The position numbers and the translations under genes are program-made. The notes under the pieces are model-generated. The model saw only the letters and a list, made by a program, of their open reading frames with translations. It was not told the DNA's origin and did no database searches. Shown one piece after another: positions 1-8,361 of a stretch of DNA of 55,929 nt (the stretch's first letter is position 1; each line of letters opens with the position of its first letter). Source of the stretch: Microvirga aerilata (GTDB lineage Bacteria; Pseudomonadota; Alphaproteobacteria; Rhizobiales; Beijerinckiaceae); assembly GCF_016743775.1 (NCBI RefSeq), contig NZ_JAEQMY010000032.1, positions 1-55,929 of the forward strand. The letters run 5' to 3'.

Positions 1-73
1 CCGACCCGTCCGGCTTCACCCGGATCTTCACGTTGTAGTCCACAACCCGCTTCACACACACAAGAAGCTTCAT
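1..73 (-). CDS. etfB: Electron transfer flavoprotein beta subunit, 5' end only
   Basis: Partial gene cut by the left edge; only about 24 N-terminal codons are present. Read on the minus strand from the ATG at 71-73 it begins MKLLVCVKRVVDYNVKIRVK and continues with a PDGS segment, the highly conserved start of EtfB/FixA, which carries electrons from acyl-CoA dehydrogenases to ETF-ubiquinone oxidoreductase. An AAGGA ribosome-binding site lies about 9 nt upstream. An electron acceptor of this kind would suit the three acyl-CoA dehydrogenases in this window, but the gene is not in an operon with them. The call is secure for the visible part; nothing can be said of the rest. Confidence 0.85.
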   Translation of the reverse strand, partial: MKLLVCVKRVVDYNVKIRVKPDGS

Positions 74-187
74 TCGTTAAATCCTTAAAGGTAGCGATGG
101 CCTATGGGAGCGGGAACGTGTCTTTCGTATGAGATAGACACCCTTCCCACTCCGTCTTGATGCAGTCGATGTCTCATCTCGGACAAT

Positions 188-1108
188 TTATCCGAGGGCC
201 TCCAAGCCGAGTTGCTGACGTGATGGCATGCTGGCTTGAGCACCCGGAGCAAGGCAAGCCAGCGATGCTCCGTGGCAAGCTCGTTCGAGCGCTTTCGTGA
301 ATGACATTCCCTCGTCAAGGCCACTCGCTAATATACCCACGAACGTGTCGCCCGCACCCGTCGTATCGATCGGCCGAATGAGCGCTGCTTCCACCGTTTC
401 GCAACGCCCGTCAGAATGAAATGCGAAAGCTCCGCGTGCGCCCGCCGTAACGACACAGATGCAGCCGGTCCGCGACAGAAATTTCCCAGCCTCCTGTAGA
501 TCGGTGGCGCCATGTCCGAGTATGGCAGCGGCGGATAAGGCTTCGTGCTCATTAACAACGAAGATGTCCGCCAGCTCAAGGAGGTCCGAGAGATCTGTCG
601 CAGGGAATGTCGACGGAGCGGGGGCGAAGTTCCAGATGTTGTGCCCTCCAGCAGCCCGCACACTCCGAGCGACACTGAGGGCGCCAGACAACGGAACCTC
701 CATCTGGAAGACAGCGATTGTATGGGCATCGACAGAAAAGGACTGGATTGAGTCGGCGGTCAGAGTAGCATTGGCCCCGCTGGCAACCGTGATTGCATTT
801 TCGCCGAGTTCATCAACAGTGATGAATGCACAGCCGGTCGGCTCAGTGCCAACCCTAATCAGGCCCGTCGCCACGCCATTGCGGGCGAGGTTATCGCGTG
901 CGGACCGACCGAATGCATCGTCGCCGATGCAGGCCGCAATCATCACCGTATTGGGCTGTGACACGCGCGCAGCAGCAACCGCCTGATTTGCACCCTTGCC
1001 ACCGAAAAGCGTCTCATAGCCTCGGGATAGAACCGTTTCGCCCGGGCGCGGAACTGAGGGTACGCGGGCAACGAGATCAACATTGATCGAACCAAACACA
1101 AGAATCAT
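188..1108 (-). CDS. Ribokinase-like PfkB-family sugar kinase
   Basis: About 306 residues, normal for ribokinase. The N-terminus (ILVFGSINVDLV) and the GGKGANQA segment near residue 40 are the PfkB sugar-binding signature. DTTGAGDTF near residue 250 is the second PfkB signature, with the catalytic aspartate and anion hole. The product should phosphorylate a pentose or nucleoside-type sugar in the cytoplasm. I chose the ATG at 1108 because an AGG lies at suitable spacing; a TTG two codons upstream is also open. The gene stands alone between etfB and the aldolase gene, with no sugar transporter beside it, so the substrate is unknown. A short hairpin (CTCGGA/TCCGAG, 178-196) overlaps the stop codon. 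Confidence 0.85.
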   Translation of the reverse strand: MILVFGSINVDLVARVPSVPRPGETVLSRGYETLFGGKGANQAVAAARVSQPNTVMIAACIGDDAFGRSARDNLARNGVATGLIRVGTEPTGCAFITVDELGENAITVASGANATLTADSIQSFSVDAHTIAVFQMEVPLSGALSVARSVRAAGGHNIWNFAPAPSTFPATDLSDLLELADIFVVNEHEALSAAAILGHGATDLQEAGKFLSRTGCICVVTAGARGAFAFHSDGRCETVEAALIRPIDTTGAGDTFVGILASGLDEGMSFTKALERACHGASLACLAPGAQASMPSRQQLGLEALG

Positions 1109-1276
1109 CTGCAAACACCTGTAAACGGCCCGGTTGGGGTAGCGAGTTACCGCTGCCCACTAAACTGGCCCGGACGGATGTCGCGGGCCAGCAGGCGCAG
1201 CTCAACGGCTTCTCAAGAATCTCTTGCGCAAGGTGGTCGAGTTGTGGACGGGAACAGGTCCCCGTGTCGTTCTCCG

Positions 1277-2173
1277 TCAGGCTGCCTTGGCCGCAAACAG
1301 ATGATTGTACACAGTTCCCAGGTGCGAAGCCTCCGCTTCGCCAACCTCCACCAATGGCGCACGCACCCGGAGCCAGGTGCGGTCGTCGCTCCGGTAGGCA
1401 ACGAGGGCCTTCACGGCCGGCACCACCGGATACCTGAGCACCTCTTCTACCAAGCTGTCGATCCGCTCGTCCCCTCGGCCATCACACGCCAGCGGCAGAA
1501 GGGCCTGTGGGCAGACGTTGGCTAAGCCCGAGATTGCGCCTTGGCCCCCGAGGCGCACACCTTCTGCAAGGTAGCGCTCATCGCCAATCAGGATGGCAAG
1601 ATCTCTGTGGACTGACAGGAGCCTCTGGGTGTAGGCCCAATCGCCGGAGGAGTCCTTCACGCCCGTGACTACACCCGGAAACGCCTGCTTGAGGCGGCCG
1701 ATTAACTCGACCGACAGGGCCACCTGCGTCACCGAGGGGATGTTGTAAAGAAGGACGCCGCCCGCGGCTGCACCCAGCTTTTCCAGCACCTGGGAGAACC
1801 AGGCAAACAGGCCCTCGTCGCTGACGCCCTTGAAGTAGAAGGGAGGTGGCAGCAGAAGGTTGCGGCCGCCAAAATCCGCGGCCATGCGGCCTTGGACGAC
1901 GGCCTCCTGCACAGACGCGGCAGCCACACAGACCACCACATCCCGCCCTTCGACGCCAACGCCTGCGAGCGCGCCCAGCACCTGCTCGCGGCCAGAGGTG
2001 TCGATCGAGGCACCTTCGCCGGTGGTGCCGAAGGCTGTGACGCTGGAGCAACTCTGGTCAAGGCACCAGCGCGCGTGACCGGCCAAGCGCGTCAATTCGA
2101 TGGCGCCGTCAGGCCGGAACGGCGTCGTCAGCGCCGCAGAAAGGCCAAACCGTTTGGGTGTCGCTAACGTCAT
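1277..2173 (-). CDS. DapA-type (dihydrodipicolinate synthase/N-acetylneuraminate lyase family) aldolase
   Basis: 298-residue class I aldolase-fold protein. Visible family landmarks are GTTGEG at 49-54, the catalytic tyrosine in LLYNIPS (Y143) and the Schiff-base lysine in TGVKDSSG (K173). The family condenses or cleaves pyruvate and an aldehyde or 2-oxo acid; members next to TRAP transporters are often catabolic sugar-acid or hydroxy-oxo-acid aldolases or dehydratases rather than lysine-biosynthetic DapA. The start at 2173 has AGAGGA about 6 nt upstream. An open frame continues further upstream without domain content and was not used. The gene is divergent from the FAD dehydrogenase across about 150 bp containing a palindrome, so the two are probably co-regulated. 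Confidence 0.85.
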   Translation of the reverse strand: MTLATPKRFGLSAALTTPFRPDGAIELTRLAGHARWCLDQSCSSVTAFGTTGEGASIDTSGREQVLGALAGVGVEGRDVVVCVAAASVQEAVVQGRMAADFGGRNLLLPPPFYFKGVSDEGLFAWFSQVLEKLGAAAGGVLLYNIPSVTQVALSVELIGRLKQAFPGVVTGVKDSSGDWAYTQRLLSVHRDLAILIGDERYLAEGVRLGGQGAISGLANVCPQALLPLACDGRGDERIDSLVEEVLRYPVVPAVKALVAYRSDDRTWLRVRAPLVEVGEAEASHLGTVYNHLFAAKAA

Positions 2174-2265
2174 AAAGTTTCCTCTGCTCCGGCTCCCGGC
2201 CGGGTCTCCTTTGATGGTTGTGAACTGAACCGCAGCAATGCTTCTGCGGCAGTATGGCACCTGCC

Positions 2266-2293
2266 TTGACATAGCATCTGCTGCTAGTAAGGT
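2266..2293 (+). promoter_or_regulatory. Predicted sigma-70-type promoter of the dehydrogenase-TRAP operon
   Basis: TTGACA at 2266-2271 and TAAGGT at 2288-2293 are separated by 16 bp. The -10 candidate lies inside the left arm of the 19-bp palindrome, so a repressor bound there would block RNA polymerase. Predicted by eye only. Confidence 0.45.
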
Positions 2294-2305
2294 ACAGTAC
2301 CTTAC
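2287..2305. promoter_or_regulatory. Perfect 19-bp palindrome, probable operator of the TRAP locus
   Basis: GTAAGGTAC-A-GTACCTTAC: two 9-bp arms that are exact inverted complements around one central base. It lies between the divergent aldolase and FAD-dehydrogenase genes, overlaps the predicted -10 and ends 21 bp before the dehydrogenase start. The GntR-FCD regulator at 6749-7411 is the obvious candidate to bind it; that link is inferred from location. Confidence 0.6.
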
Positions 2306-2326
2306 ATACAAGAAAAGACGCCAATC

Positions 2327-3745
2327 ATGAATGCGGTGGAACCATTTCGTTCCGTGGAGGATGCGTTCGAGGAGTTGAAGGTCGAGCTTGGGGCTCAGGC
2401 AGTCCTGACCGGCAACGACATTCCTTTGCGCAACAGGAACGACTGGAGCAGCAAGACCCCTTGTGAGCCCGTTGCTGTCTTGCGGCCAAGCAATACAGCG
2501 GAAGCGGCGCGTGCCGTCGCAACCTGCCGTGCGGCTCGACTGCCGTTTGTGCCCCAAGGCGGACTGACCGGCTTGTGCGGCGGCGCGACCCCGGAGCCAG
2601 GCTGGGTCGCGATTTCCCTTGAGCGCATGGTGGGGATCGAGGAGATCGACTCTGTCAGTGCAACCATGACTGTCAAGGCAGGCACCCCGCTCGAGGTTGT
2701 GCAGAAGGCCGCCGATGAAGCGGGGTTCCTGTTCCCGCTGGATCTCGGCGCGCGTGGATCCTGCGCGATCGGGGGCAACCTTTCGACCAATGCGGGTGGG
2801 AATCGCGTCATCCGCTATGGTATGACACGCGAACTGGTTCTCGGACTCGAAGTCGTCCTGCCGGACGGAACAGTGCTGACGAACCTGAACAAGCTTTTGA
2901 AGAACAACGCCGGTTACGATCTCAAGCACCTCTTCATTGGGTCGGAGGGCACACTTGGCATCATTACTCGCGTGGTCCTACGGCTTTTCCCGAAGCCGCG
3001 TTCGAGCATGGCAGCGCTTTGCGCCCTCTCCAGCTATGAGGATGTTGCTGCGCTTCTTGCCGGCGCCCGCAATGGGCTCGGCCCCATTCTGTCGGCGTTT
3101 GAGGTGATGTGGCCGGATTATTGGCAGGTCGTTACAGAGCGGCTGAAGGTGCGTTCGCCGATCTCGTCCGGCCATGGCTTTTATGTGCTGATCGAAACGC
3201 ACGGATCTGATGAGGCGACCGACTCCGCGCGATTCCAATCCTGGCTCGAAGAGATGATGGAAAGCGGCATCCTGGCGGATGCTGCAGTCGCCCAGTCCCA
3301 TGCCCAGGTGAAGGACTTCTGGGCGGTGCGCGACGCCTGCGCCGAATTCGGCACCGCGCTGGGACCTCATATCTCCTATGATATCGGCCTCGTGGTGGGG
3401 CAGATGGATGTCTTCGCGACCCGATGCAAGGCAGCCCTCGCGGAGGGTATCTCCGGGTGCGAGAGCGTCTATTACGGGCATATCGGCGATGGGAATCTTC
3501 ATCTCGTCGCGTGGGTGCCGGGCCTGCCGCTTGAGCAGCAGCCCAAAGAGGCGATGGACACAATCATCTACGGCCTCGTGCGCGAGCTGGGCGGCAGTGT
3601 TTCAGCCGAGCACGGCATCGGCACAATGAAGAAGAAGTGGCTGGGTCACGCCCGCAGCGAAACCGAGATCGCGCTCATGCGTGTCCTGAAGGGGGCGCTT
3701 GATCCTGAAAATCTGCTCAACCCCGGCAAGGTTGTTTCGCTATGA
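2327..3745 (+). CDS. FAD-linked oxidase, GlcD/D-lactate dehydrogenase family
   Basis: 472 residues, the usual length for GlcD/Dld/D-2-hydroxyglutarate dehydrogenase-type flavoenzymes. The FAD-binding PCMH domain covers about 45-225 (VPQGGLTGLCGG near 75, AIGGNLSTNAGG near 145). The C-terminal FAD-oxidase domain carries HIGDGNLH near 385 and AEHGIG near 428, both family hallmarks. It should oxidise a D-2-hydroxy acid to the 2-oxo acid and pass electrons to quinone or ETF. It is first in an operon with the TRAP genes and its stop overlaps the dctQ start (ATGA), so its substrate is probably the transported compound or a product of it. Exact substrate not readable. Confidence 0.88.
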   Translation: MNAVEPFRSVEDAFEELKVELGAQAVLTGNDIPLRNRNDWSSKTPCEPVAVLRPSNTAEAARAVATCRAARLPFVPQGGLTGLCGGATPEPGWVAISLERMVGIEEIDSVSATMTVKAGTPLEVVQKAADEAGFLFPLDLGARGSCAIGGNLSTNAGGNRVIRYGMTRELVLGLEVVLPDGTVLTNLNKLLKNNAGYDLKHLFIGSEGTLGIITRVVLRLFPKPRSSMAALCALSSYEDVAALLAGARNGLGPILSAFEVMWPDYWQVVTERLKVRSPISSGHGFYVLIETHGSDEATDSARFQSWLEEMMESGILADAAVAQSHAQVKDFWAVRDACAEFGTALGPHISYDIGLVVGQMDVFATRCKAALAEGISGCESVYYGHIGDGNLHLVAWVPGLPLEQQPKEAMDTIIYGLVRELGGSVSAEHGIGTMKKKWLGHARSETEIALMRVLKGALDPENLLNPGKVVSL

Positions 3746-4272
3746 GCCGGGTGTTCCAGGCCATCGAGGCACTGCTTGCTGTGATGCTGTCCGCTATGGT
3801 CGTGATGGTCTTCGGCAACGTGGTCCTGCGGTACGCTTTCAATTCCGGGATCACGGTTTCCGAAGAGCTCGCTCGCTTTTTCTTCGTCTGGATCACGTTT
3901 ATCGGCGCAGTCGTGGCAATGCACGACGGCTCTCATCTCGGCATGGACGGTTTCGTGCGCACCCTGTCACGCCGAGGCAAGGTTATCTGTTTCACGCTGA
4001 GCCAAAGCTTGATCCTGATCTGCTGCGCCATGCTGTTCTGGGGCACATGGCTTCAGCACGAGGTCAACGCCAGCACCATGGCACCTGTCACGGAAATCCC
4101 GATGATCTGGGTCTATGGAGTTTCCTATGTGTCAGCTCTTGGGATCGGCGCGCACGCGCTGATTAAGCTCTGGCGTGTGGCCACGGGCCGGATCCGCGAT
4201 AACGAACTGATCGATATCAGCGAGAACGAGGAAATTCACCCCATTCCCGTAGCCGGAGGAGCAGACCGATGA
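3742..4272 (+). CDS. dctQ: TRAP transporter small permease DctQ
   Basis: 176-residue membrane protein with about four hydrophobic segments (roughly 8-32, 45-65, 83-105, 125-148). The DctQ family feature EELARFFFVWITFIGAVVAM is visible after the first helix. It pairs with DctM to form the inner-membrane part of a sodium-driven TRAP carboxylate transporter. The start overlaps the dehydrogenase stop, and its own stop overlaps the dctM start (ATGA), so translation is coupled throughout. The last about 25 residues are charged and cytoplasmic. Confidence 0.88.
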   Translation: MSRVFQAIEALLAVMLSAMVVMVFGNVVLRYAFNSGITVSEELARFFFVWITFIGAVVAMHDGSHLGMDGFVRTLSRRGKVICFTLSQSLILICCAMLFWGTWLQHEVNASTMAPVTEIPMIWVYGVSYVSALGIGAHALIKLWRVATGRIRDNELIDISENEEIHPIPVAGGADR

Positions 4273-5552
4273 CGATTGCAATCTTCACCGGCTCGTTGCT
4301 CGGGGCGATCATGCTGGGCATGCCAATCGCCTTTGCCCTGTTCGTCTGCGCCATCGCGTTGATGCTGCTCCAAGGCAATATTGACACTACGATCCTGTCG
4401 CAAAAGCTGGTTGAGGGTGCCGACAGCTTTCCTCTGCTCGCCATCCCGTTCTTCATGCTGGCTGGTGAGCTCATGAACGCAGGCGGCATTTCGAAGCGGA
4501 TTGTCACTTTCGCATTGACCTTCGTCGGCCACCTTCGGGGCGGCCTCGGCTTCGTGGCCATCTTCGCTTCCGTGATGATGGCCGCCATCTCAGGCAGCGC
4601 AGCGGCCGACGCGGCAGCCATCGGCGCGCTTCTCATTCCCATGATGCGCCAAGCCGGCTACGACGTACCGCGCTCCGCCGGACTCATCGCTGCCGGTGGT
4701 GTCATCGCGCCGGTGATCCCGCCTTCGATCGGCCTTATCGTCTTTGGCGTCATCGCAAATGTCTCGATCGGCAAGCTGTTCCTGGCTGGCATCGTACCCG
4801 GGCTGATGATGGGCCTCTCCCTCGTCCTCGCTTGGCTATGGGTGGCGCGCCGTGACAAGGTCACAATCCTGCCGCGCCAGAACTGGGGTGTTCGGTTGCG
4901 CGCCGGCATTGATGGTATCTGGGCGCTGATCATGCCAGTCGGCATCATCGGCGGACTCAAGTTCGGTATCTTCACTCCAACGGAGGCTGGTGTCGTTGCC
5001 TGTGTCTACGCCTTTGTGGTGGGCGCCTTTATTTACCGAGAGCTGCCCCTGCGCCAGCTTTACCCGATCCTGGTTGCATCCGCGAAGAGCACCTCCGTGA
5101 TCGTTTTCCTGATTGCAACCGCGCTGATTTCGGCTTGGCTCATCACTCTGTCGGAGCTGCCCGAACAGGTGGCGACGATGCTCAGCCCCTTTATGGATAA
5201 CAAGATCCTGTTGATGTTCGTCATCATGGCTATCGTGGTTATCGTCGGCACTGCGCTCGATTTTGCGCCGACGCTGATGATCCTGACGCCGGTCCTGATG
5301 CCTGTGATCAAGCAGGCGGGCATCGATCCGGTGTATTTCGGTGTCCTCTTCATCATGAACAATGCCATTGGGCTGATTACCCCGCCCGTCGGCATCGTGC
5401 TGAACGTTATGTGCGGGGTCGCCAACATCTCCATGAACGAGCTGATGAAGGGCCTGTGGCCTTTCCTCTGGGCGGAGCTCATCGTGCTTTTCCTGCTCGT
5501 GCTCTTCCCCGATCTCGTCATGGTTCCACTCGCCTGGCTCACGCGCCCATAA
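4269..5552 (+). CDS. dctM: TRAP transporter large permease DctM
   Basis: 427 residues, the expected size, almost entirely hydrophobic with about 12 membrane segments. Family motifs include GSAAADAAAIG near 116, VIAPVIPPSIGLIVFG near 140 and ITPPVGIVLNV near 370. It is the transport channel of the TRAP system, moving an organic acid delivered by DctP. It sits between dctQ and dctP in a tight operon. Confidence 0.9.
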   Translation: MTIAIFTGSLLGAIMLGMPIAFALFVCAIALMLLQGNIDTTILSQKLVEGADSFPLLAIPFFMLAGELMNAGGISKRIVTFALTFVGHLRGGLGFVAIFASVMMAAISGSAAADAAAIGALLIPMMRQAGYDVPRSAGLIAAGGVIAPVIPPSIGLIVFGVIANVSIGKLFLAGIVPGLMMGLSLVLAWLWVARRDKVTILPRQNWGVRLRAGIDGIWALIMPVGIIGGLKFGIFTPTEAGVVACVYAFVVGAFIYRELPLRQLYPILVASAKSTSVIVFLIATALISAWLITLSELPEQVATMLSPFMDNKILLMFVIMAIVVIVGTALDFAPTLMILTPVLMPVIKQAGIDPVYFGVLFIMNNAIGLITPPVGIVLNVMCGVANISMNELMKGLWPFLWAELIVLFLLVLFPDLVMVPLAWLTRP

Positions 5553-5574
5553 ATCCATAGGGAGGATTAAGACA

Positions 5575-6594
5575 ATGCGCATGCTTATTACACGAACCAG
5601 TATTACGGCAGCCATCACAGCCGCGGCGCTCCTCGCCGCGGTGCCGGCCAACGCCCAGTTCCAGAACCGGACGATCCGCGTCTCAAACGGCGTCAGTAAG
5701 GAACATCCAATGGGGAACGGCCTCGCCGCTATGGGCGCCTGCACGCTTGAAAAAACGGGCGGCAAGATGAAGATCCAGCCTTACTGGGATGGAGCCCTCG
5801 GCAACGACCTCACCGCGACTCAGAGTGTTAGGACCGGATCCCTTGAGATGGTGCTGACCTCGACCGCGCCGCTGACCTCGATCATCCCGGCTTTCGGCGT
5901 CTTCGATCTGCCCTTCCTGTTCAATGACGAGAAGGAAGCCGACCAACTGCTCGACGGAAAGGTTGGCGCTTGGTTCTCGGACAAGCTGCCCGCCGTCGGC
6001 GCGGTCAACCTTTCTTGGTGGGAGAATGGCTTCCGCCACACCACCAACTCGCGCCGCCCTATCACGAAAGCCGAGGACTTTTCCGGCGTGAAGATGCGTG
6101 TGATGCAGAACAACATCTTCATCGACACGTTCAAGGAGCTCGGCAGCAACGCTGTGCCGCTCGCCTTCTCGGAGATCTATTCGGCCCTAGAGACCCGAAC
6201 CGTCGATGGTCAGGAGAACCCCTTCAACAACATCGAGAATATGAAGTTCTATGAGGTCCAGAAGTACCTCACGCTGACCAAGCACGCCTATAGCCCAACC
6301 TTGGTGTTGTTCTCCAAGAAGGTGTGGGACGGTCTTTCGCCGGAGGAACAGAACGTCCTCAAGGAATGTGCCGCCGTGGGTCAAAAGGAGCAGCGCAAGG
6401 TCAATCGTGAGAAGGCTGAGGTCAGCCTCACCAATCTCAAGAGCCAAGGAATGCAGATCAACGAGATCGCCCCGGAGGAGATGGCCCGGATGCGCGACAA
6501 GCTAAGAGTGATCAACGACCGCCATGCGGCATCGATCGGCCGCGAAACGCTTGATCTCGTTTTCGGTGAACTCAAGCGCATCCGTGGCAATTGA
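5575..6594 (+). CDS. dctP: TRAP transporter periplasmic solute-binding protein DctP
   Basis: 339 residues beginning with a clear Sec signal peptide (hydrophobic run, cleavage probably after PANAQ near residue 28). The mature part has the DctP-fold features: HPMGNGLAAMG, a central MRVMQNN segment containing the conserved arginine that usually grips the substrate carboxylate, and GQENPFNNI. GGAGGA lies just upstream of the ATG. The conserved arginine implies a carboxylate ligand, consistent with the 2-hydroxy-acid dehydrogenase in the same operon. Confidence 0.88.
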   Translation: MRMLITRTSITAAITAAALLAAVPANAQFQNRTIRVSNGVSKEHPMGNGLAAMGACTLEKTGGKMKIQPYWDGALGNDLTATQSVRTGSLEMVLTSTAPLTSIIPAFGVFDLPFLFNDEKEADQLLDGKVGAWFSDKLPAVGAVNLSWWENGFRHTTNSRRPITKAEDFSGVKMRVMQNNIFIDTFKELGSNAVPLAFSEIYSALETRTVDGQENPFNNIENMKFYEVQKYLTLTKHAYSPTLVLFSKKVWDGLSPEEQNVLKECAAVGQKEQRKVNREKAEVSLTNLKSQGMQINEIAPEEMARMRDKLRVINDRHAASIGRETLDLVFGELKRIRGN

Positions 6595-6600
6595 TGCAAC

Positions 6601-6662
6601 GGCTCCCGTCAGGAGCCATTCGGCCCGGTGGTGGGACGGCTTGTAGCCGACCACCACCGGGC
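6601..6662 (+). terminator. Double hairpin after dctP
   Basis: First a 6-bp hairpin GGCTCC/GGAGCC (6601-6617). Then a long cruciform-like element: 12-bp perfect arms at 6623-6634 and 6651-6662 enclosing a second 5-bp stem CGGCT/AGCCG (6637-6649) with a 3-nt loop. No T-tract follows, so it may work as an mRNA 3'-end stabiliser or attenuator between the transporter genes and the regulator gene rather than as a classical terminator. Confidence 0.6.
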
Positions 6663-6748
6663 ATATCTCAGGCGTGCCGCCGCGAGCCAGGGCGTCCTGG
6701 CTCGGATCTCCTTCAAACGGCGGCGATCGCCTGTAAACGGATCCTGCC

Positions 6749-7411
6749 ATGCCGTCATTGAAGATCGAACCGTCACAATCTCTGGCTCAGAAGGTAGCCG
6801 CGCGCCTGCGGCAGGCGATTATCGAGGGCGAGTTTCCGCCTGGCGCTGTCATCGCCGAGGAGATGTTGGCGCAGTCCTTCGGGGTTAGCCGTACCCCGGT
6901 CCGGGAAGCCCTGAACCAGCTGCAGTTGCAGGGACTCGTTGTGATCCGCCCTCAGGTCGGAAGCTTTGTCTTCAGCCCAGACGCTGAAGACATTGCGACG
7001 CTCTGCGAGTTCCGCCTCATCCTAGAGCCTCAGGCCGCTAGATTGGCTTACCGGAACGACCGCGCTGGCACACTCGCCGACCTCAAAGCCGTAATGGGCG
7101 AAATGGAAAATGCCGTAAAGGCGAAAGACAAGGTTGCCTACGGTCATGCCGACACGGCTTTCCACGACACTTTCATCAACCATTGCAGTAACCGGTATGT
7201 GCAGGAAGCCTACCGTCTGGTCGCGGGACGCATTGCGGCGTTGCGGACTAACTACAGCGCGCCAATCGACGTGCAGACACCCCGTTCTTTCAAGGAGCAC
7301 AGCTCATTGGTCAAGCTCTTCGAGCAGGGTGATTTTGAAGAATTTGACCGCCTGATGCAGACCCACGTTACCGGAACCGCCAAGACCTACACTGAAGCAC
7401 TGCGCCTCTGA
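6749..7411 (+). CDS. GntR family transcriptional regulator, FCD subfamily
   Basis: 220 residues. The N-terminal winged helix (about 10-75) contains the GntR signature AEEMLAQSFGVSRTPVREAL. The C-terminal FCD domain (about 85-210) carries the metal/effector ligands D and H in DTAFH and further histidines in KEHSSL and TH near 200. Such regulators sense the carboxylate substrate or intermediate of the pathway they control. It lies in the middle of the dehydrogenase-TRAP-SDR-lyase run, so the 2287-2305 palindrome is a likely target. Confidence 0.88.
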   Translation: MPSLKIEPSQSLAQKVAARLRQAIIEGEFPPGAVIAEEMLAQSFGVSRTPVREALNQLQLQGLVVIRPQVGSFVFSPDAEDIATLCEFRLILEPQAARLAYRNDRAGTLADLKAVMGEMENAVKAKDKVAYGHADTAFHDTFINHCSNRYVQEAYRLVAGRIAALRTNYSAPIDVQTPRSFKEHSSLVKLFEQGDFEEFDRLMQTHVTGTAKTYTEALRL

Positions 7412-7566
7412 CCCTATAAAGACTCAGCTCTCGTCTATGACTCACGAAGTCTGCGGCTGGAAAGTGAAGCCGAGAGCACCCGGAGGATGGATTGGAGCCT
7501 TCGCTCACGAAGGCAAACGGACATGCTGCTCGGGCGCTTCCCAGCGGCCAATCAGAGGACACGAAC

Positions 7567-8331
7567 TTGCAGTACGCGCCAAACAATTCGCCAATGAGCT
7601 TCTTTACCGATCGGGTAGCCCTGGTGACCGGTGGCGCGTCAGGCATTGGTAAAGCAGTTGCCGACAAACTCATCACGTTCGGCGCAAGAGTCGCAATTTG
7701 GGACATTCGGGAGGACCGACTCGCGGAGTGCAAGGAGCGCTACGGGAACAGGGTCCTGACTCAATCAGTCGATGTTGCCGATAGGAACGCTGTCGATCTT
7801 GCTGCTACGGAAGTTGCCGAGGCATGGGGCGGCATTGACCATCTCCTCAACAATGCCGGCATCATCGGGCACCGTATGACTGTCGAGGATCTTGACGAGG
7901 CCGAACTGGACCGCGTGCTCGCCGTCAACCTAAAGAGCGCCTTCCTCGTCTCGAGCGCATTCATCCGCACACCGCGCACGAGTTCAGACCGTTCCATCGT
8001 CAATCTGTCTTCGATCGCTGCACGAACCGGCGGTATGGTCGGAAACATCGCCTATGCCACCACAAAGGGCGCCATGAGCTCCTTTACCCATGCCCTGGCA
8101 AAGGAGTTGGCGCCACATGTTCGCGTGAATGCCTTGGCTCCGGGGGTCATCAACACTGAAATCCAAAAGGATGTGTTCGCCGATCCGGCTAGTATCGACG
8201 CAATGGCCAACCTCATTCCTCTCAAGAGACTTGGAACAGCCGAGGAGGTGGCCGGTGCTGCGGTTTGGCTGCTCTCGCGTGATGCTGCCTATATCACGGG
8301 CGTCGTGCTCGATGTTTCAGGTGGCCGCTGA
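7567..8331 (+). CDS. Short-chain dehydrogenase/reductase (SDR)
   Basis: 254-residue classical SDR: TGGASGIG cofactor motif, NNAG, catalytic serine in LSSIAA and the YxxxK pair in YATTKGA, ending in the usual DVSGG segment. It should oxidise an alcohol or reduce a ketone with NAD(P). I chose the TTG at 7567 because AGAGGA lies exactly 7 nt before it; the ATG at 7594 (MSFFTDRV) has no ribosome-binding site and the frame further upstream is not conserved in style. It follows the GntR gene and precedes the PEP mutase-type gene by 30 bp, so it is probably part of the same hydroxy-acid pathway. Confidence 0.82.
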   Translation: MQYAPNNSPMSFFTDRVALVTGGASGIGKAVADKLITFGARVAIWDIREDRLAECKERYGNRVLTQSVDVADRNAVDLAATEVAEAWGGIDHLLNNAGIIGHRMTVEDLDEAELDRVLAVNLKSAFLVSSAFIRTPRTSSDRSIVNLSSIAARTGGMVGNIAYATTKGAMSSFTHALAKELAPHVRVNALAPGVINTEIQKDVFADPASIDAMANLIPLKRLGTAEEVAGAAVWLLSRDAAYITGVVLDVSGGR

Positions 8332-8361
8332 CTTAAGGTAATATGAGAAGGAACCCGGCAG

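Noticed and set aside
1118..1128. CCTGTAAACGG shared just upstream of the ribokinase start and of the GntR start (6730-6740).
   Set aside because: An 11-base match among many upstream regions can occur by chance, and the two copies face opposite ways relative to their genes.
2174..2929. Upstream 252-codon extension of the aldolase frame on the minus strand.
   Set aside because: It runs antisense through the FAD dehydrogenase gene, has no domain content, and a good ribosome-binding site marks the start at 2173.
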